A stretch of 64,000 nucleotides of DNA, taken from positions 124,001 to 188,000 of the forward strand of contig CAJIYP010000003.1 in assembly GCA_905181705.1 (NCBI GenBank). Reading direction: 5' to 3'. Source of the DNA: Cryomorphaceae bacterium BACL29 MAG-121220-bin8 (GTDB lineage Bacteria; Bacteroidota; Bacteroidia; Flavobacteriales; Flavobacteriaceae). The position numbers and the translations under genes are program-made. Positions 29,332 to 38,989 of the stretch are shown here, one piece after another. Position 1 is the stretch's first letter. Each line of letters opens with the position of its first letter. The notes beneath the pieces were generated by a model. That model did not search any database and was not told where the DNA came from. It worked only from the letters and a program-made list of their open reading frames with translations.

Positions 29332-29790
29332 ATGAAAAAAATACATATAATACTCTTAATAAGCATATTAATGATAAATAATAACTACGCCCAAAATAAT
29401 AGTCAAATGGAGAAAAGTGATAAAGAATGGAAAAATGATTTAGATAATTTAAGTTATCAAGTATTGAGAAATTCTTACACAGAAAGACCTTTTACAGGAG
29501 AATATAATTTACATTTCGAAAATGGATCTTATACATGTAAGGGGTGTAATCAAATACTTTTTAATAGCACAAATAAATATGAGAGTAATTGTGGATGGCC
29601 AAGCTTTGACAAAGCAATCCCAAGTTCAATAGTTTACATTGAAGACAACTCTGTAGGTATGAAAAGAATTGAGGTTAAATGTTCCAAATGTAACGGTCAC
29701 TTGGGTCATGTTTTTAATGACGGTCCAAAAGAAACCACCGGTAAAAGGTATTGTATTAATTCCGCTGCATTGTCATTTAATAAAAAATAA
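29332..29790 (+). CDS. msrB: Peptide-methionine (R)-S-oxide reductase, exported
   Basis: Repairs methionine R-sulfoxides in proteins. The 152-residue chain has a signal peptide (MKKIHIILLISILMINNNYA), so it likely works in the periplasm. The MsrB domain is complete: zinc pairs Cys69/72 and Cys117/120, ESNCGWPSFDKAI with possible resolving Cys87, NGHLGHVFNDGP and catalytic Cys141 in KRYCINSAAL. It follows a degenerate relative and lies four bases before lpdA, whose product could in principle share redox cofactors, though that link is only positional. Confidence 0.93.
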   Translation: MKKIHIILLISILMINNNYAQNNSQMEKSDKEWKNDLDNLSYQVLRNSYTERPFTGEYNLHFENGSYTCKGCNQILFNSTNKYESNCGWPSFDKAIPSSIVYIEDNSVGMKRIEVKCSKCNGHLGHVFNDGPKETTGKRYCINSAALSFNKK

Positions 29791-29794
29791 AAAA

Positions 29795-31189
29795 ATGGAA
29801 AAATTTGATTTAATAATATTAGGAAGTGGACCAGGAGGTTATGTAACTGCTATAAGAGCATCTCAACTTGGATTAAAAACTGCTATAATTGAAAAAGAAA
29901 GTTTAGGAGGAGTCTGTTTAAATTGGGGTTGTATTCCCACAAAAGCATTATTAAAATCCGCTCAGGTTTTTGATTATCTAAAGAATGCCAGAGATTATGG
30001 AATTACGGTAAAAGATCTAAATAAAGATTTTAATTCTGTAGTAAATAGAAGCAGAAAAGTAGCTGAAAATATGAGTAAAGGTGTCGTTTTTTTAATGAAA
30101 AAAAATAAAATTCAAGTTTTCAAGGGTTTTGGTAAGCTAGGTGAGAAAAACACAGTATTAGTTACTAATGAATCAAAGGAAGAAACAATATTGTTTTCAA
30201 AAAAAATTATAATTTCAACTGGTTCTAGATCAAGAGAGTTACCTAATTTAAAGCAAGATGGAAAAAATATTATTGGTTATAGAGAAGCTATGACCTTAAA
30301 AATCCAACCCAAAGATATTACTATTGTTGGATCAGGAGCTATTGGGATTGAATTTGCTTTTTTTTATAATTCAATGGGAACAAATGTAACGGTAATTGAG
30401 TATCAAGATAGAATAGTTCCTGTTGAAGATAAAGAAATATCGAAAGAATTAGAAAAAATACTTAAAAAGAAAGGTATAAATATCATAACCTCATCAGAAG
30501 TAAAAGAAGCTAAAATAAATGAATCTGGTGTTGAGGTAATTATTAAATCATCCAGTGGTGAAATCTCTAATATTAATTCAGAAATTGTTTTAAGTGCAGT
30601 TGGTATCAAAACTAATATTGAAAATATAGGTCTCGAGGAGATTGGAATTAAAATTGAAGCAGATAAAATTTTGGTTGATGAGTTTTATAAAACTAATATT
30701 GAAGGTTATTATGCAATTGGAGATGTAGTCAAAGGTCAATCATTAGCACATGTTGCTTCAGCCGAAGGTATTTTATGTGTTGAAAAAATTTCGGGGCTAG
30801 AAGTGTCCCCACTAGATTATGACAATGTTCCAGGGTGCACCTATTGCTCTCCAGAAATTGCTTCAGTTGGACTAACAGAGGAAAAAGCTTTAGAAAAAGG
30901 CTATGAAATTAAAGTTGGAAAATTTCCTTTTAGTGCATCAGGAAAAGCTCAAGCGTCAGGTAAAAGTGATGGATTTGTAAAAGTTATATTTGATTCAAAA
31001 TATGGAGAATGGCTTGGATGTCATATGATTGGAGATGGTGTGACTGATATGATTGCAGAAGCTGTATTGGGAAGAAAGCTAGAAACAACAGGACATGAGG
31101 TTTTGAAAGCTATTCACCCACATCCAACAATGAGTGAAGCAGTAATGGAAGCTGTTGCTGCAGCTTATGGAGAAGTTATTCATTTGTAA
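29795..31189 (+). CDS. lpdA: Dihydrolipoyl dehydrogenase
   Basis: FAD enzyme (E3) reoxidising lipoyl groups of the pyruvate, 2-oxoglutarate and related complexes with NAD. The 464-residue protein has the FAD motif DLIILGSGPGGYVTAIRA, redox disulfide Cys41-Cys46 in GGVCLNWGCIPTKALL, the NAD motif TIVGSGAIGIEFAFFYNS and the C-terminal base in IHPHPTMSEAV. ATG 29795 is chosen over a longer frame reaching back into msrB, because MEKFDLIILGSGPGG is the standard start. It is tail-to-tail with aroQ, one base apart. Confidence 0.96.
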   Translation: MEKFDLIILGSGPGGYVTAIRASQLGLKTAIIEKESLGGVCLNWGCIPTKALLKSAQVFDYLKNARDYGITVKDLNKDFNSVVNRSRKVAENMSKGVVFLMKKNKIQVFKGFGKLGEKNTVLVTNESKEETILFSKKIIISTGSRSRELPNLKQDGKNIIGYREAMTLKIQPKDITIVGSGAIGIEFAFFYNSMGTNVTVIEYQDRIVPVEDKEISKELEKILKKKGINIITSSEVKEAKINESGVEVIIKSSSGEISNINSEIVLSAVGIKTNIENIGLEEIGIKIEADKILVDEFYKTNIEGYYAIGDVVKGQSLAHVASAEGILCVEKISGLEVSPLDYDNVPGCTYCSPEIASVGLTEEKALEKGYEIKVGKFPFSASGKAQASGKSDGFVKVIFDSKYGEWLGCHMIGDGVTDMIAEAVLGRKLETTGHEVLKAIHPHPTMSEAVMEAVAAAYGEVIHL

Positions 31190-31606
31190 TCAATCTATAA
31201 AACTTGATATTGCTAAATCATAACTTTTTAATCCAAACCCCACAATTACACCTTTAACATGAGCACTTAAGAAGGATTTATGTCTAAATTCTTCTCTTGA
31301 ATAAGTATTAGAGATGTGCACCTCTATCACTGGAGACGTTATTGACCTTATAGCATCTCCGATACCAACCGAAGTATGAGTATAAGCGGCAGCATTTAAT
31401 ATAATTCCATCAAATTCAAATCCAACTTCTTGTATTTTATTAATTAATTCACCTTCAATATTAGACTGAAAATAATGTAAATCTATATTTTTAAAATTTG
31501 ATTGTAAATCCTTAAAATGTTCTATAAAATCTTTATCACCGTAAATATTTTTCTCCCTAGTTCCTAATAAGTTTAAATTTGGACCATTAATAATTTGTAA
31601 TTTCAT
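31190..31606 (-). CDS. aroQ: Type II 3-dehydroquinate dehydratase
   Basis: Third step of the shikimate pathway, removing water from 3-dehydroquinate. The 138-residue dodecameric-type enzyme starts KLQIINGPNLNLLGTREKNIYG and includes QSNIEGELINKIQE, LNAAAYTHTSVGIGDAI and EVHISNTYSREEFRHKSFLS, the full set of active-site blocks. It is divergent from xerD, a pairing common in Bacteroidota. Confidence 0.96.
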   Translation of the reverse strand: MKLQIINGPNLNLLGTREKNIYGDKDFIEHFKDLQSNFKNIDLHYFQSNIEGELINKIQEVGFEFDGIILNAAAYTHTSVGIGDAIRSITSPVIEVHISNTYSREEFRHKSFLSAHVKGVIVGFGLKSYDLAISSFID

Positions 31607-31673
31607 TAAATTATTTTTTTTAAAAATATGAATATAATATTTAATTAATCTGTTTTAAAATTTAAAGTTAAAT

Positions 31674-32576
31674 ATGAAATGGGAGGAATCTCTTAAGAGT
31701 TTTAAAAACTATCTTAAAATAGAAAGAAATTTATCTATAAATACAATCGAAAGTTATTTATTTGATGTAAAAAAATTGATGACTTTTTTGGAGAAAAATA
31801 AAATTAATATCCACCCTAAGAAACTTACTATAACTTTAGCAAAAGAATTTATATATGAAATCTCTAAAAAGGTTAAGCCTCCTACTCAATCAAGAATTAT
31901 ATCAGGGATAAGAAGGTTTTACGATTTTTTGATTTTAGAGGGTATTATTTTTGATAACCCAATAGAAAATATAGAAACTCCTAAAATTGGATTAAATCTT
32001 CCATCTACTTTAACTATTCAAGAAATTGATTTAATAATATCAAAAATTAATTTGGAATCAAAAACAGGATTACGAAATATTGCAATAACTGAGCTTCTAT
32101 ATAGTTGCGGACTAAGAGTTTCTGAACTAATTAATCTTAAAATCTCCGATTTATTTTTTAAAGAATCTTTAATAAAAGTTACTGGAAAAGGAAATAAGGA
32201 AAGGTTTGTCCCAATAAGTAATCAATCTCAAATATATATTAACAACTATTTAAAGAAAATTAGATCTACACATAAAATCAAAAAAGGTTATGAGGATACA
32301 CTTTTTTTAAATGAAAGAGGAGCTATATTATCAAGAGTAATGATTTATATTATTTTAAAACAATTAACAAAAAAATCAAATATTAATAAAAAAATAGGTC
32401 CTCATACTTTAAGGCATTCGTTTGCAACTCATTTAATTGAGAATGGGGCAGATTTAATAACAATTCAAAAGATGATGGGACATGAAAGCATAACTACTAC
32501 AGAAAGATATTTACATGTTAATAAAAAACATTTAATAGATTCAATGATGAAATTCCACCCTAGAACTAAAAAATAA
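31674..32576 (+). CDS. xerD: Tyrosine recombinase XerD
   Basis: Site-specific recombinase that resolves chromosome dimers at dif with a XerC partner. The 300-residue protein has an N-terminal SAM-like DNA-binding domain and a catalytic domain with Arg148 (CGLRVSEL), Lys172 (TGKGNKER), His244 and Arg247 (HTLRHSFATHL), His270 and nucleophile Tyr279 (GHESITTTERYLHV). The setting between aroQ and a two-component system, with no repeats or cargo, marks it as the housekeeping protein rather than an element integrase. Confidence 0.92.
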   Translation: MKWEESLKSFKNYLKIERNLSINTIESYLFDVKKLMTFLEKNKINIHPKKLTITLAKEFIYEISKKVKPPTQSRIISGIRRFYDFLILEGIIFDNPIENIETPKIGLNLPSTLTIQEIDLIISKINLESKTGLRNIAITELLYSCGLRVSELINLKISDLFFKESLIKVTGKGNKERFVPISNQSQIYINNYLKKIRSTHKIKKGYEDTLFLNERGAILSRVMIYIILKQLTKKSNINKKIGPHTLRHSFATHLIENGADLITIQKMMGHESITTTERYLHVNKKHLIDSMMKFHPRTKK

Positions 32577-32579
32577 AAA

Positions 32580-33287
32580 TTATTTTTTAACAATCATTCT
32601 AAAACCTTCTCCATGAATATTTTCAATTTCAACTCTTTGATCTTTGCTTAAATATTTTCTAATTTTAGCAATATAAACATCCATACTTCTAGATGTAAAA
32701 TAATTGTCATCATTCCATATTTTTACTAAAGCTAATTCCCTAGGCATTAAATCATTTAAATGATTTAAAAGCATTTTTAATAATTGGTTTTCTTTAGGAG
32801 ATAATTTTACAATTGGTTCTTCAGATTCAAACTGGAGAGTCCTTAATTTAGAATTGAAATTAAAACCAGCAAATTGAAATTCAAATTTCAAATTTTCCAC
32901 CTTAGAGTTTAACTTTTTTCTCTTAAAAATGGATTTAATTTTTAATAATAAGATATCAGAATCAAATGGTTTTGTTAAAAAATCATCTGCACCTATTTTA
33001 TAGCCCCTTAAAACATCATCCTTCAATGTCTTAGCTGTTAAAAAAAACAAAGGGACATCTTTATCAATTTCTCTAATTTCTTTTGCAAGTGTAAAACCAT
33101 CCTTAAAAGGCAACATTACATCCAAAATACACAATCCAAATTGATGCTTTTTAAATTTTTCAAAACCTTCAATTCCATTTTTAGCTAATACAACATTATA
33201 AGAATGTAGATTTAAAAAATCGTTTAAAACTGCTCCAAAATTTAAATCATCTTCAACTAATAAAATATTCTTATCATTATTTTTCAT
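32580..33287 (-). CDS. OmpR-family response regulator
   Basis: 235-residue DNA-binding response regulator: receiver domain (residues about 6-120) with acidic pocket Glu12-Asp13-Asp14, phospho-acceptor Asp56 (CILDVMLPFKDG) and conserved Lys in FLTKPFD, then a winged-helix effector (PKENQLLKML...YIAKIRKYL...GEGFRMIV). It sits nine bases after its kinase. The pair resembles the RprX/RprY system of Bacteroides by gene type, but the regulon cannot be told. Confidence 0.92.
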   Translation of the reverse strand: MKNNDKNILLVEDDLNFGAVLNDFLNLHSYNVVLAKNGIEGFEKFKKHQFGLCILDVMLPFKDGFTLAKEIREIDKDVPLFFLTAKTLKDDVLRGYKIGADDFLTKPFDSDILLLKIKSIFKRKKLNSKVENLKFEFQFAGFNFNSKLRTLQFESEEPIVKLSPKENQLLKMLLNHLNDLMPRELALVKIWNDDNYFTSRSMDVYIAKIRKYLSKDQRVEIENIHGEGFRMIVKK

Positions 33288-33296
33288 ATTTTTATT

Positions 33297-34877
33297 TTAT
33301 CCGTTTAAGGGTAAGGTTATTTTAAAAGTGCTTCCTATGCCTACTTCACTTTTAACATAAATTGTGCCATTATGTAAATCCAATATTTTTCTTACATAAG
33401 ATAACCCTAAACCATGTCCTTTTACATTATGTACATTCCCTTTAGTTTCTCTATAAAATTTTTCAAATATTTTTTCTTTTACATTCGAATCCATACCCAT
33501 ACCATTATCACTTATTTGAATTATAAAAACGTCTTTTAAATTAGAAGTTTCAATATTAATTTGAGAGTTTTTATCTGAATATTTTATTGCATTTTCAAAA
33601 ATATTGACAAAAACATTAAAAAAGTTTTCTTTTGAAATTTGAAGTTTTGAGTTAGTAGCTAATAAGTTCATAGATACATTAACACTTCTTTCTTTCAATA
33701 ATAAATTTAAATGAGAAATAGCTTTTTCAATAATTAAGTGAATATCACAAATAGATTTTTTTAAGATATTTTCTTTTCTTTCTAATTGAGAAATTCTTAA
33801 CACATTTTCTACTTGAGAATTCATTCTTTCATTTTCATCTTTAATCATTTTTAAATATTTATTTCTTTTAATTATATCATGTTTAATTTTATCATTATTT
33901 ATAGCATCTAAAGCTAATTTGATTGTAGCTATTGGAGTTTTAAATTCATGGGTCATGTTATTAATAAAATCAGATTTTATCTCTGAAACCTTCTTTTGTC
34001 TTAAAAAATGATATATAGTAGAAGAAAATGTAATAATAATAGTCAGTGTAAATAACAACGATAAAAGAATTAAATTAGTTAGAGAAGATCTTAAATATTG
34101 TTTTCTTTCGGGAAATGCAATAACTAATTCAAAATCACTATCACCCTTTTCATTTACAAATAATGGAGATTTATATTTTTTTAAACCTTCAAGATTTGAG
34201 TAATTATCTGAACCTACTTTGGTAGCAAAATCTCCGTTAAAAATTCTATATTGAAAAGGAATAACTATATCTCTATCCATTAACTCTCTTTGTAAAAGAA
34301 GCTCTAATTCTACATTAGTTAATCTTCGATGAATTGGTTTTAAGGAAGCAAGTTCCATAAAAACAGAAGCGTATTTGGCTTTGTCCATTAAAGATAATCT
34401 TTCAACTCTTTGAAGTCTTTCAATACTACTCATATTTTGCATTTCTCTGTCAAATGCGTCATCAATTATAGTTGTTGTCTTAATTCCTTTGTACTCTAGA
34501 ATGGAATTAGAATCATTTGATTTTGGTTCAAATAATTTAGCCGAAATATTATAATCCTCCTCTAATATTCCGTGGGAGTATATATAAGTTTGATTAGTAT
34601 TTTCATTTCTATCTACATATTTAAAAACAGCTGTTAATTGTGACTCTTTTGGGGAACCTATGCTATCCACTAATTTTTGATATACTGCTAAATAGTCTCT
34701 TAGTTCTCTACTTTGAATTTGTTCAGAAACCGACTTTAATGCTTGATTAATATTTAATGAAAATTGTTCTTCTTTATTATCTAATGTTGTTTTTATCCAA
34801 AAAGATTGAACTAAAACTATACCAACAAGAGCAACACTCATTATAAAAACCAGAGTAAAATATATTTTCTTGTTCAT
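33297..34877 (-). CDS. Membrane sensor histidine kinase
   Basis: 526-residue kinase with transmembrane helices at about residues 5-27 and 266-290, framing a periplasmic sensor region of roughly 240 residues with no recognised fold. The cytoplasmic part has HisKA with His310 (NNMTHEFKTPIATIK) and HATPase_c with N-box FENAIKYSD, G1 SDNGMGMD and G2 GHGLGLSYV. There is no HAMP domain of normal length between. It phosphorylates the adjacent OmpR-type regulator. The signal is unknown; location next to coaE and fabI hints at envelope or lipid state but is weak evidence. Confidence 0.92.
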   Translation of the reverse strand: MNKKIYFTLVFIMSVALVGIVLVQSFWIKTTLDNKEEQFSLNINQALKSVSEQIQSRELRDYLAVYQKLVDSIGSPKESQLTAVFKYVDRNENTNQTYIYSHGILEEDYNISAKLFEPKSNDSNSILEYKGIKTTTIIDDAFDREMQNMSSIERLQRVERLSLMDKAKYASVFMELASLKPIHRRLTNVELELLLQRELMDRDIVIPFQYRIFNGDFATKVGSDNYSNLEGLKKYKSPLFVNEKGDSDFELVIAFPERKQYLRSSLTNLILLSLLFTLTIIITFSSTIYHFLRQKKVSEIKSDFINNMTHEFKTPIATIKLALDAINNDKIKHDIIKRNKYLKMIKDENERMNSQVENVLRISQLERKENILKKSICDIHLIIEKAISHLNLLLKERSVNVSMNLLATNSKLQISKENFFNVFVNIFENAIKYSDKNSQINIETSNLKDVFIIQISDNGMGMDSNVKEKIFEKFYRETKGNVHNVKGHGLGLSYVRKILDLHNGTIYVKSEVGIGSTFKITLPLNG

Positions 34878-34902
34878 TATAATATTTTATTAATCAAAAA
34901 AA

Positions 34903-35490
34903 CTATTGGTACTTTTTGTTTAAAAATTCAACTATTTTAATAACATTTCTCTCAGTTTCTTTTAAAGAAATATTATTAATAATAAAATCACTTAAAGGAA
35001 TTTTTTTCTTATCGTTCCATTGATTTTTAACTCTAATTAACACATCTTCTTTTTTAATATTATCTCTATTAACAACTCTTTTAATTCTTTCTTCAACATC
35101 ACAAATAACTAAAATATTAAAATCATTTAATTTATAAGAACCTGTTTCAAATATAAGAGCTGATTCAAAAATAACATATTTAGAAAAAATACTTTTTTTC
35201 CAATCTCCAAAATCTTTATAAACAAATGGATGTACCAATGAATTTATTTTTTTTAATTTTAATTCATTATTAAATACAATTTTAGAAATATAACTCTTGT
35301 TAAGTTCATTTTTAACATAAGAATCTTTTCCAAAAGATTTAACTATCATCTCTTTTAGTTTAAAAGATGAATTCATCAAAAATTTAGCTCTATTATCAGA
35401 ATCATACACAGGAATATTATGATTGATTAGTATCTTAGAAACAGTAGACTTTCCTGAACCTATCCCCCCGGTAAGACCTATGCTTTTCAT
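34903..35490 (-). CDS. coaE: Dephospho-CoA kinase
   Basis: Last step of coenzyme A synthesis, phosphorylating the ribose 3'-hydroxyl of dephospho-CoA. The 195-residue P-loop protein starts SIGLTGGIGSGKSTVSKIL and has PVYDSDNRAKFLM, HPFVYKDF and VIFESALIFETG, typical of CoaE. It lies between fabI and the sensor kinase on the same strand. CoaBC is encoded further along in the same block. Confidence 0.95.
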   Translation of the reverse strand: MKSIGLTGGIGSGKSTVSKILINHNIPVYDSDNRAKFLMNSSFKLKEMIVKSFGKDSYVKNELNKSYISKIVFNNELKLKKINSLVHPFVYKDFGDWKKSIFSKYVIFESALIFETGSYKLNDFNILVICDVEERIKRVVNRDNIKKEDVLIRVKNQWNDKKKIPLSDFIINNISLKETERNVIKIVEFLNKKYQ

Positions 35491-35544
35491 AATACAACAA
35501 TTTAAGAAAATATAACTTAAGTCAATTTAAAATAATTGAAACCA

Positions 35545-36369
35545 CTAAGGTTTTTCAGGTGGAGAAATTATGTCAATAATTTCTTGACTAACACCTACAT
35601 TTGAAAAACCTCCATCATTAAATAAATTTTGAAGAGTAACTCTTTTTGTTAAATCTGAAAATAAAGTAACTGTATAATTTGCACAATCCATAGCAGTGGC
35701 ATTTCCTAAAGGAGACATTTTTTCAGCATATGTTATAAAACCATCAAATCCCTTTACCCCTTTACCAGCTGTTGTTGGTGTAGGCGATTGAGAGATAGTG
35801 TTTACTCTAACTTTTTTTTCTTTTCCAAAAAAATATCCAAAACTTCTAGCAATAGATTCTAAATATGCCTTATTATCTGCCATATCATTATAATTAGGAA
35901 AAACTCGTTGAGCAGCCATATATGTTAAAGCTACTATACTTGACCATTCATTCATTGCATCTAATTTATATAAACTTTGAAGTAATTTATGAAAAGATAC
36001 AGCTGAGACATCCCAACCTTTACTCATCCAATCATGATTTAAGTCGGTATAATGTTTTCCTTTTCTAACATTAACAGACATACCTATTGAATGCAAAACG
36101 AAATCAATTTTACCATCAAATAATTTCATAGTTTCTTTAATCAAGCTTTCTAAATCTTCTAATTTAGTAGCATCAGCTGGGATAAGCTTAGAGTTAGTTT
36201 TTTTTGCAAGAGCATCAACATTGCCCATTCTTAGAGCGATTGGTGCATTTGTTAGAACAAATTCTCCTCCTTCTTCATGAACTCTTTCTGCAGTTTTCCA
36301 AGCGATAGAATTTTCATCTAAAGCTCCAAAAATAATTCCCTTTTTCCCTTTTAAAAGATTATATGACAT
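35545..36369 (-). CDS. fabI: Enoyl-[acyl-carrier-protein] reductase (NADH)
   Basis: Final reduction of each fatty-acid elongation round. The 274-residue short-chain dehydrogenase starts KGKKGIIFGALDENSIAWKTA, the FabI-type nucleotide loop. The active site is PNYNDMADNKAYLES, with Tyr-x6-Lys spacing typical of FabI, and SIARSFGYFFGKEKKVRVN follows. It is the usual triclosan-target family. It lies 15 bases after recN on the same strand. Confidence 0.95.
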   Translation of the reverse strand: MSYNLLKGKKGIIFGALDENSIAWKTAERVHEEGGEFVLTNAPIALRMGNVDALAKKTNSKLIPADATKLEDLESLIKETMKLFDGKIDFVLHSIGMSVNVRKGKHYTDLNHDWMSKGWDVSAVSFHKLLQSLYKLDAMNEWSSIVALTYMAAQRVFPNYNDMADNKAYLESIARSFGYFFGKEKKVRVNTISQSPTPTTAGKGVKGFDGFITYAEKMSPLGNATAMDCANYTVTLFSDLTKRVTLQNLFNDGGFSNVGVSQEIIDIISPPEKP

Positions 36370-36384
36370 AATTTTAATATAATA

Positions 36385-38037
36385 TTAATTTAACAACTCC
36401 TTAGCATGCATCAAGGCTGAGGAAGAAATCTCATCTCCTGACAGCATTTTGGCTATTTCTTCAATTCTTTCTTTATTATTTAATTTTTTTATTTTGGTAT
36501 TAGTTGTTCCAAATTTTTCATATTTATAAACATTAAAATGATGATCTCCTTTAGCAGCAATTTGGGGAAGATGAGTTATTGAAATAATTTGCAATTTTTT
36601 GCTCATTTTTAACATCAAATTTGCCATAGCATTTGACATTTCACCAGAAATACCAGTATCTATTTCATCAAATATCATTGTGGGTAATTTTAAATGTTTG
36701 GATAAAATAGATTTAATAGTTAAAAGAATCCTAGAAAGTTCTCCACCTGAAACTACCTTAAAAATTGGAGAAAAGTCAATACCTTTATTTCCAGAAAATA
36801 AAACTTCTATTGAATCTTTCCCAAATTTATTATATTTTTCAGTTTCTTTTAAATTAAAAGCAAAAGAAGCATTTTTCATACCCATAGTACTTAAAATTGA
36901 TTCCATTTCAATTTTTAAATTTGGTAATACTTTATTTCTTGAAAATGATATCTTCTTAGACAATTCCTCTAAAAGGGATTGCTTTGAAAAAATGTCATTT
37001 TTAATGTTTTCTATATCAATGCCTATATTATCATTATCAAGTAACTTCTTCTGAAGGCTATTAGTTATATCCAACAATTCAGAAATTGAATTAACCGAAT
37101 GTTTTGTTTGAAGATTATAAATTAAATTCAATCTGGACTCCATTTCTTCTAACTCAACGGGGTTATTATTGAAATTTAAAGTAGAATCTCTTAATTCAAC
37201 CTTAACATCATCTAACTCTATTAAAATACTTTCAATTCTACTTTTAATTCCATTATATTGATTTGAATATTTTGATATATTATTTAATATAGAATTTAAA
37301 TTTCTTATTTGATTTTCAATACTATCTTCATTACCTGCAATTAAATTATCAATTTGATTTAGTGAGTTTATTATTTCATCAGAATTTTTCAAAATCTTAA
37401 TATTTTCTTCTAAATCAATTTGTTCACCAATAATTAGTTTTGAATCTAATAACTCGTTTAAAAGAAATAAATTATAATCGTAGTCATTTTGCAAACTAAT
37501 ATTTAACCTATTTAATTTATCTAATTGTAGATTTAAATCATTGAATGAAGTCAAATTTTGAGAAAAATTATTTACAATAGTTTGTTGTTCTGATAAGTTG
37601 TCAATAAGTGAGAAAAAGAAATCATCATTGGAAAGGATTAATGACGCATTTTGAGTGTGAATATCAATTAATTTTTCGCCAATGGAACTCATTACATCTA
37701 AATTAACTGGAGTATCATTAACAAATGATCTAGATTTACCATTAGGAAGAACTTCTCTTCTTAAAATGGATTGATCAAAATAATCCAAATCATTTTTTTT
37801 AAAAATGTTTTTTAATTGATAGTTAGTTAAGTTAAAATCTGCTTCAATAACACACTTTATTTTGCCATTCTTCAATAAACTATGATCTGCACGTTTACCA
37901 ATTATTAATGAGAGAGCATTTAATAAAATAGACTTACCTGATCCAGTATCTCCTGTAATTGTTGAAAATCCATTTAAAAAATTAATTTCTAATGAATCAA
38001 TCAATGCAAAATTTTTTATCGAGACTTTTGTAAGCAA
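36385..38037 (-). CDS. recN: DNA repair protein RecN
   Basis: SMC-like ATPase used in double-strand break repair. The 550-residue chain has Walker A (ITGDTGSGKSILLNAL), long coiled-coil arms in the middle (residues about 150-370), the signature VVSGGELSRILL and Walker B TMIFDEIDTGISGEMS. The C-terminal ITHLPQIAAKGDHHFNVYK is typical. It is part of the conserved coaBC-porD-recN series. Confidence 0.95.
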   Translation of the reverse strand: MLTKVSIKNFALIDSLEINFLNGFSTITGDTGSGKSILLNALSLIIGKRADHSLLKNGKIKCVIEADFNLTNYQLKNIFKKNDLDYFDQSILRREVLPNGKSRSFVNDTPVNLDVMSSIGEKLIDIHTQNASLILSNDDFFFSLIDNLSEQQTIVNNFSQNLTSFNDLNLQLDKLNRLNISLQNDYDYNLFLLNELLDSKLIIGEQIDLEENIKILKNSDEIINSLNQIDNLIAGNEDSIENQIRNLNSILNNISKYSNQYNGIKSRIESILIELDDVKVELRDSTLNFNNNPVELEEMESRLNLIYNLQTKHSVNSISELLDITNSLQKKLLDNDNIGIDIENIKNDIFSKQSLLEELSKKISFSRNKVLPNLKIEMESILSTMGMKNASFAFNLKETEKYNKFGKDSIEVLFSGNKGIDFSPIFKVVSGGELSRILLTIKSILSKHLKLPTMIFDEIDTGISGEMSNAMANLMLKMSKKLQIISITHLPQIAAKGDHHFNVYKYEKFGTTNTKIKKLNNKERIEEIAKMLSGDEISSSALMHAKELLN

Positions 38038-38095
38038 CTTTTAATGTTTATATAATCAAATATAACTTAGTTTGGTATAAGATTCCAAATAGATA

Positions 38096-38989
38096 TTATC
38101 TAATATTGGTCCACTTATTAGAAAAGAAGGGTGCCATTCTATTGAGCTGATTGAAAAGTTTTCCTGTATCGATATCTGGGCCAGCTGAAAAAACATCTCT
38201 TATCTCATCAGATTTAGTATCAAAAAATATTTTAATTAACATAGAGTTAGGAATTCTTCTATTCATTCTTTCTAAAGAAACTATTGAACTAGCTATGTTT
38301 TTTTTTGAAAGTAATTTATCATCATGCATTAAATCCAAACCCTTGGAGTGATAAGAATATATAACATCTCTAAACTCTTTTGAGTTAGAGGAGTTTAAAT
38401 TTTCAATTAACCAAAACTTATTTATTCTTCCTCCGGAATTACTTGATTGCCACGTATTAGAAATACCACTTTGATTGGCTAAATTTAAAATATTTTGGGC
38501 ATTCATATAAAAAAAAGTTCCTGAATTTTTTACAAAACTATCTTGATCAATTCCATATATAATATTTATATAATAAGATAAAATTGAGACAAGATCAGAT
38601 TGAAATTTATTTTCAACAAAAAAAAGAGTTTCAAATTCCTCATATTTAAATTCAACATTTTTATCAATAAAATTAAAAAGAGGTGTTTGATATGTAGAAT
38701 TTAGTACAGGTCTTAATGACTGAAATTCAAAATTAGCAGAAAATTTATTATTTGAATAAGAAGTTACAGTGATCAACAAGTTCAAATCAATTTTTTCATG
38801 ATTTAAAAAAATATTTTCAGACCATGAATTAGAATTAATGAAAGTAGTAATAGATTTTTCTAGATTTGAAAAGATAGATTTATTTGTTTGATTAATCTGA
38901 TCTGAGTTAACTATAACATTACAATCTATATCTTGTGAATAGTTAAACTGGACTAAAAAGAAAAAAAGAAAAAAATTTATCTTATTCAT
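38096..38989 (-). CDS. porD: DUF4835-family exported protein, probable T9SS component PorD
   Basis: 297-residue secreted protein with signal peptide (FFLFFFLVQFNYSQDIDCNV). The DIDCNV...NSDQI start, the mid-block FENFI-like region and the end PFFSNKWTNIR match the DUF4835 family as I know it. Members are now commonly named PorD and placed at the periplasmic side of the type IX secretion translocon in Bacteroidota; that name is from memory, not proven here. Gene order rpoZ-coaBC-DUF4835-recN is conserved in the phylum. It overlaps coaBC by eight bases. Confidence 0.7.
   Translation of the reverse strand: MNKINFFLFFFLVQFNYSQDIDCNVIVNSDQINQTNKSIFSNLEKSITTFINSNSWSENIFLNHEKIDLNLLITVTSYSNNKFSANFEFQSLRPVLNSTYQTPLFNFIDKNVEFKYEEFETLFFVENKFQSDLVSILSYYINIIYGIDQDSFVKNSGTFFYMNAQNILNLANQSGISNTWQSSNSGGRINKFWLIENLNSSNSKEFRDVIYSYHSKGLDLMHDDKLLSKKNIASSIVSLERMNRRIPNSMLIKIFFDTKSDEIRDVFSAGPDIDTGKLFNQLNRMAPFFSNKWTNIR

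Noticed and set aside
31674-32576. Tyrosine recombinase as integrase of a mobile element
   Set aside because: Length, motifs and the aroQ neighbour fit housekeeping XerD; no direct repeats, cargo or base-composition change nearby.
36599-37054. 151-residue open frame antisense to recN
   Set aside because: The longest shadow frame, but it mirrors the RecN Walker B and signature region and has no start context or domain.
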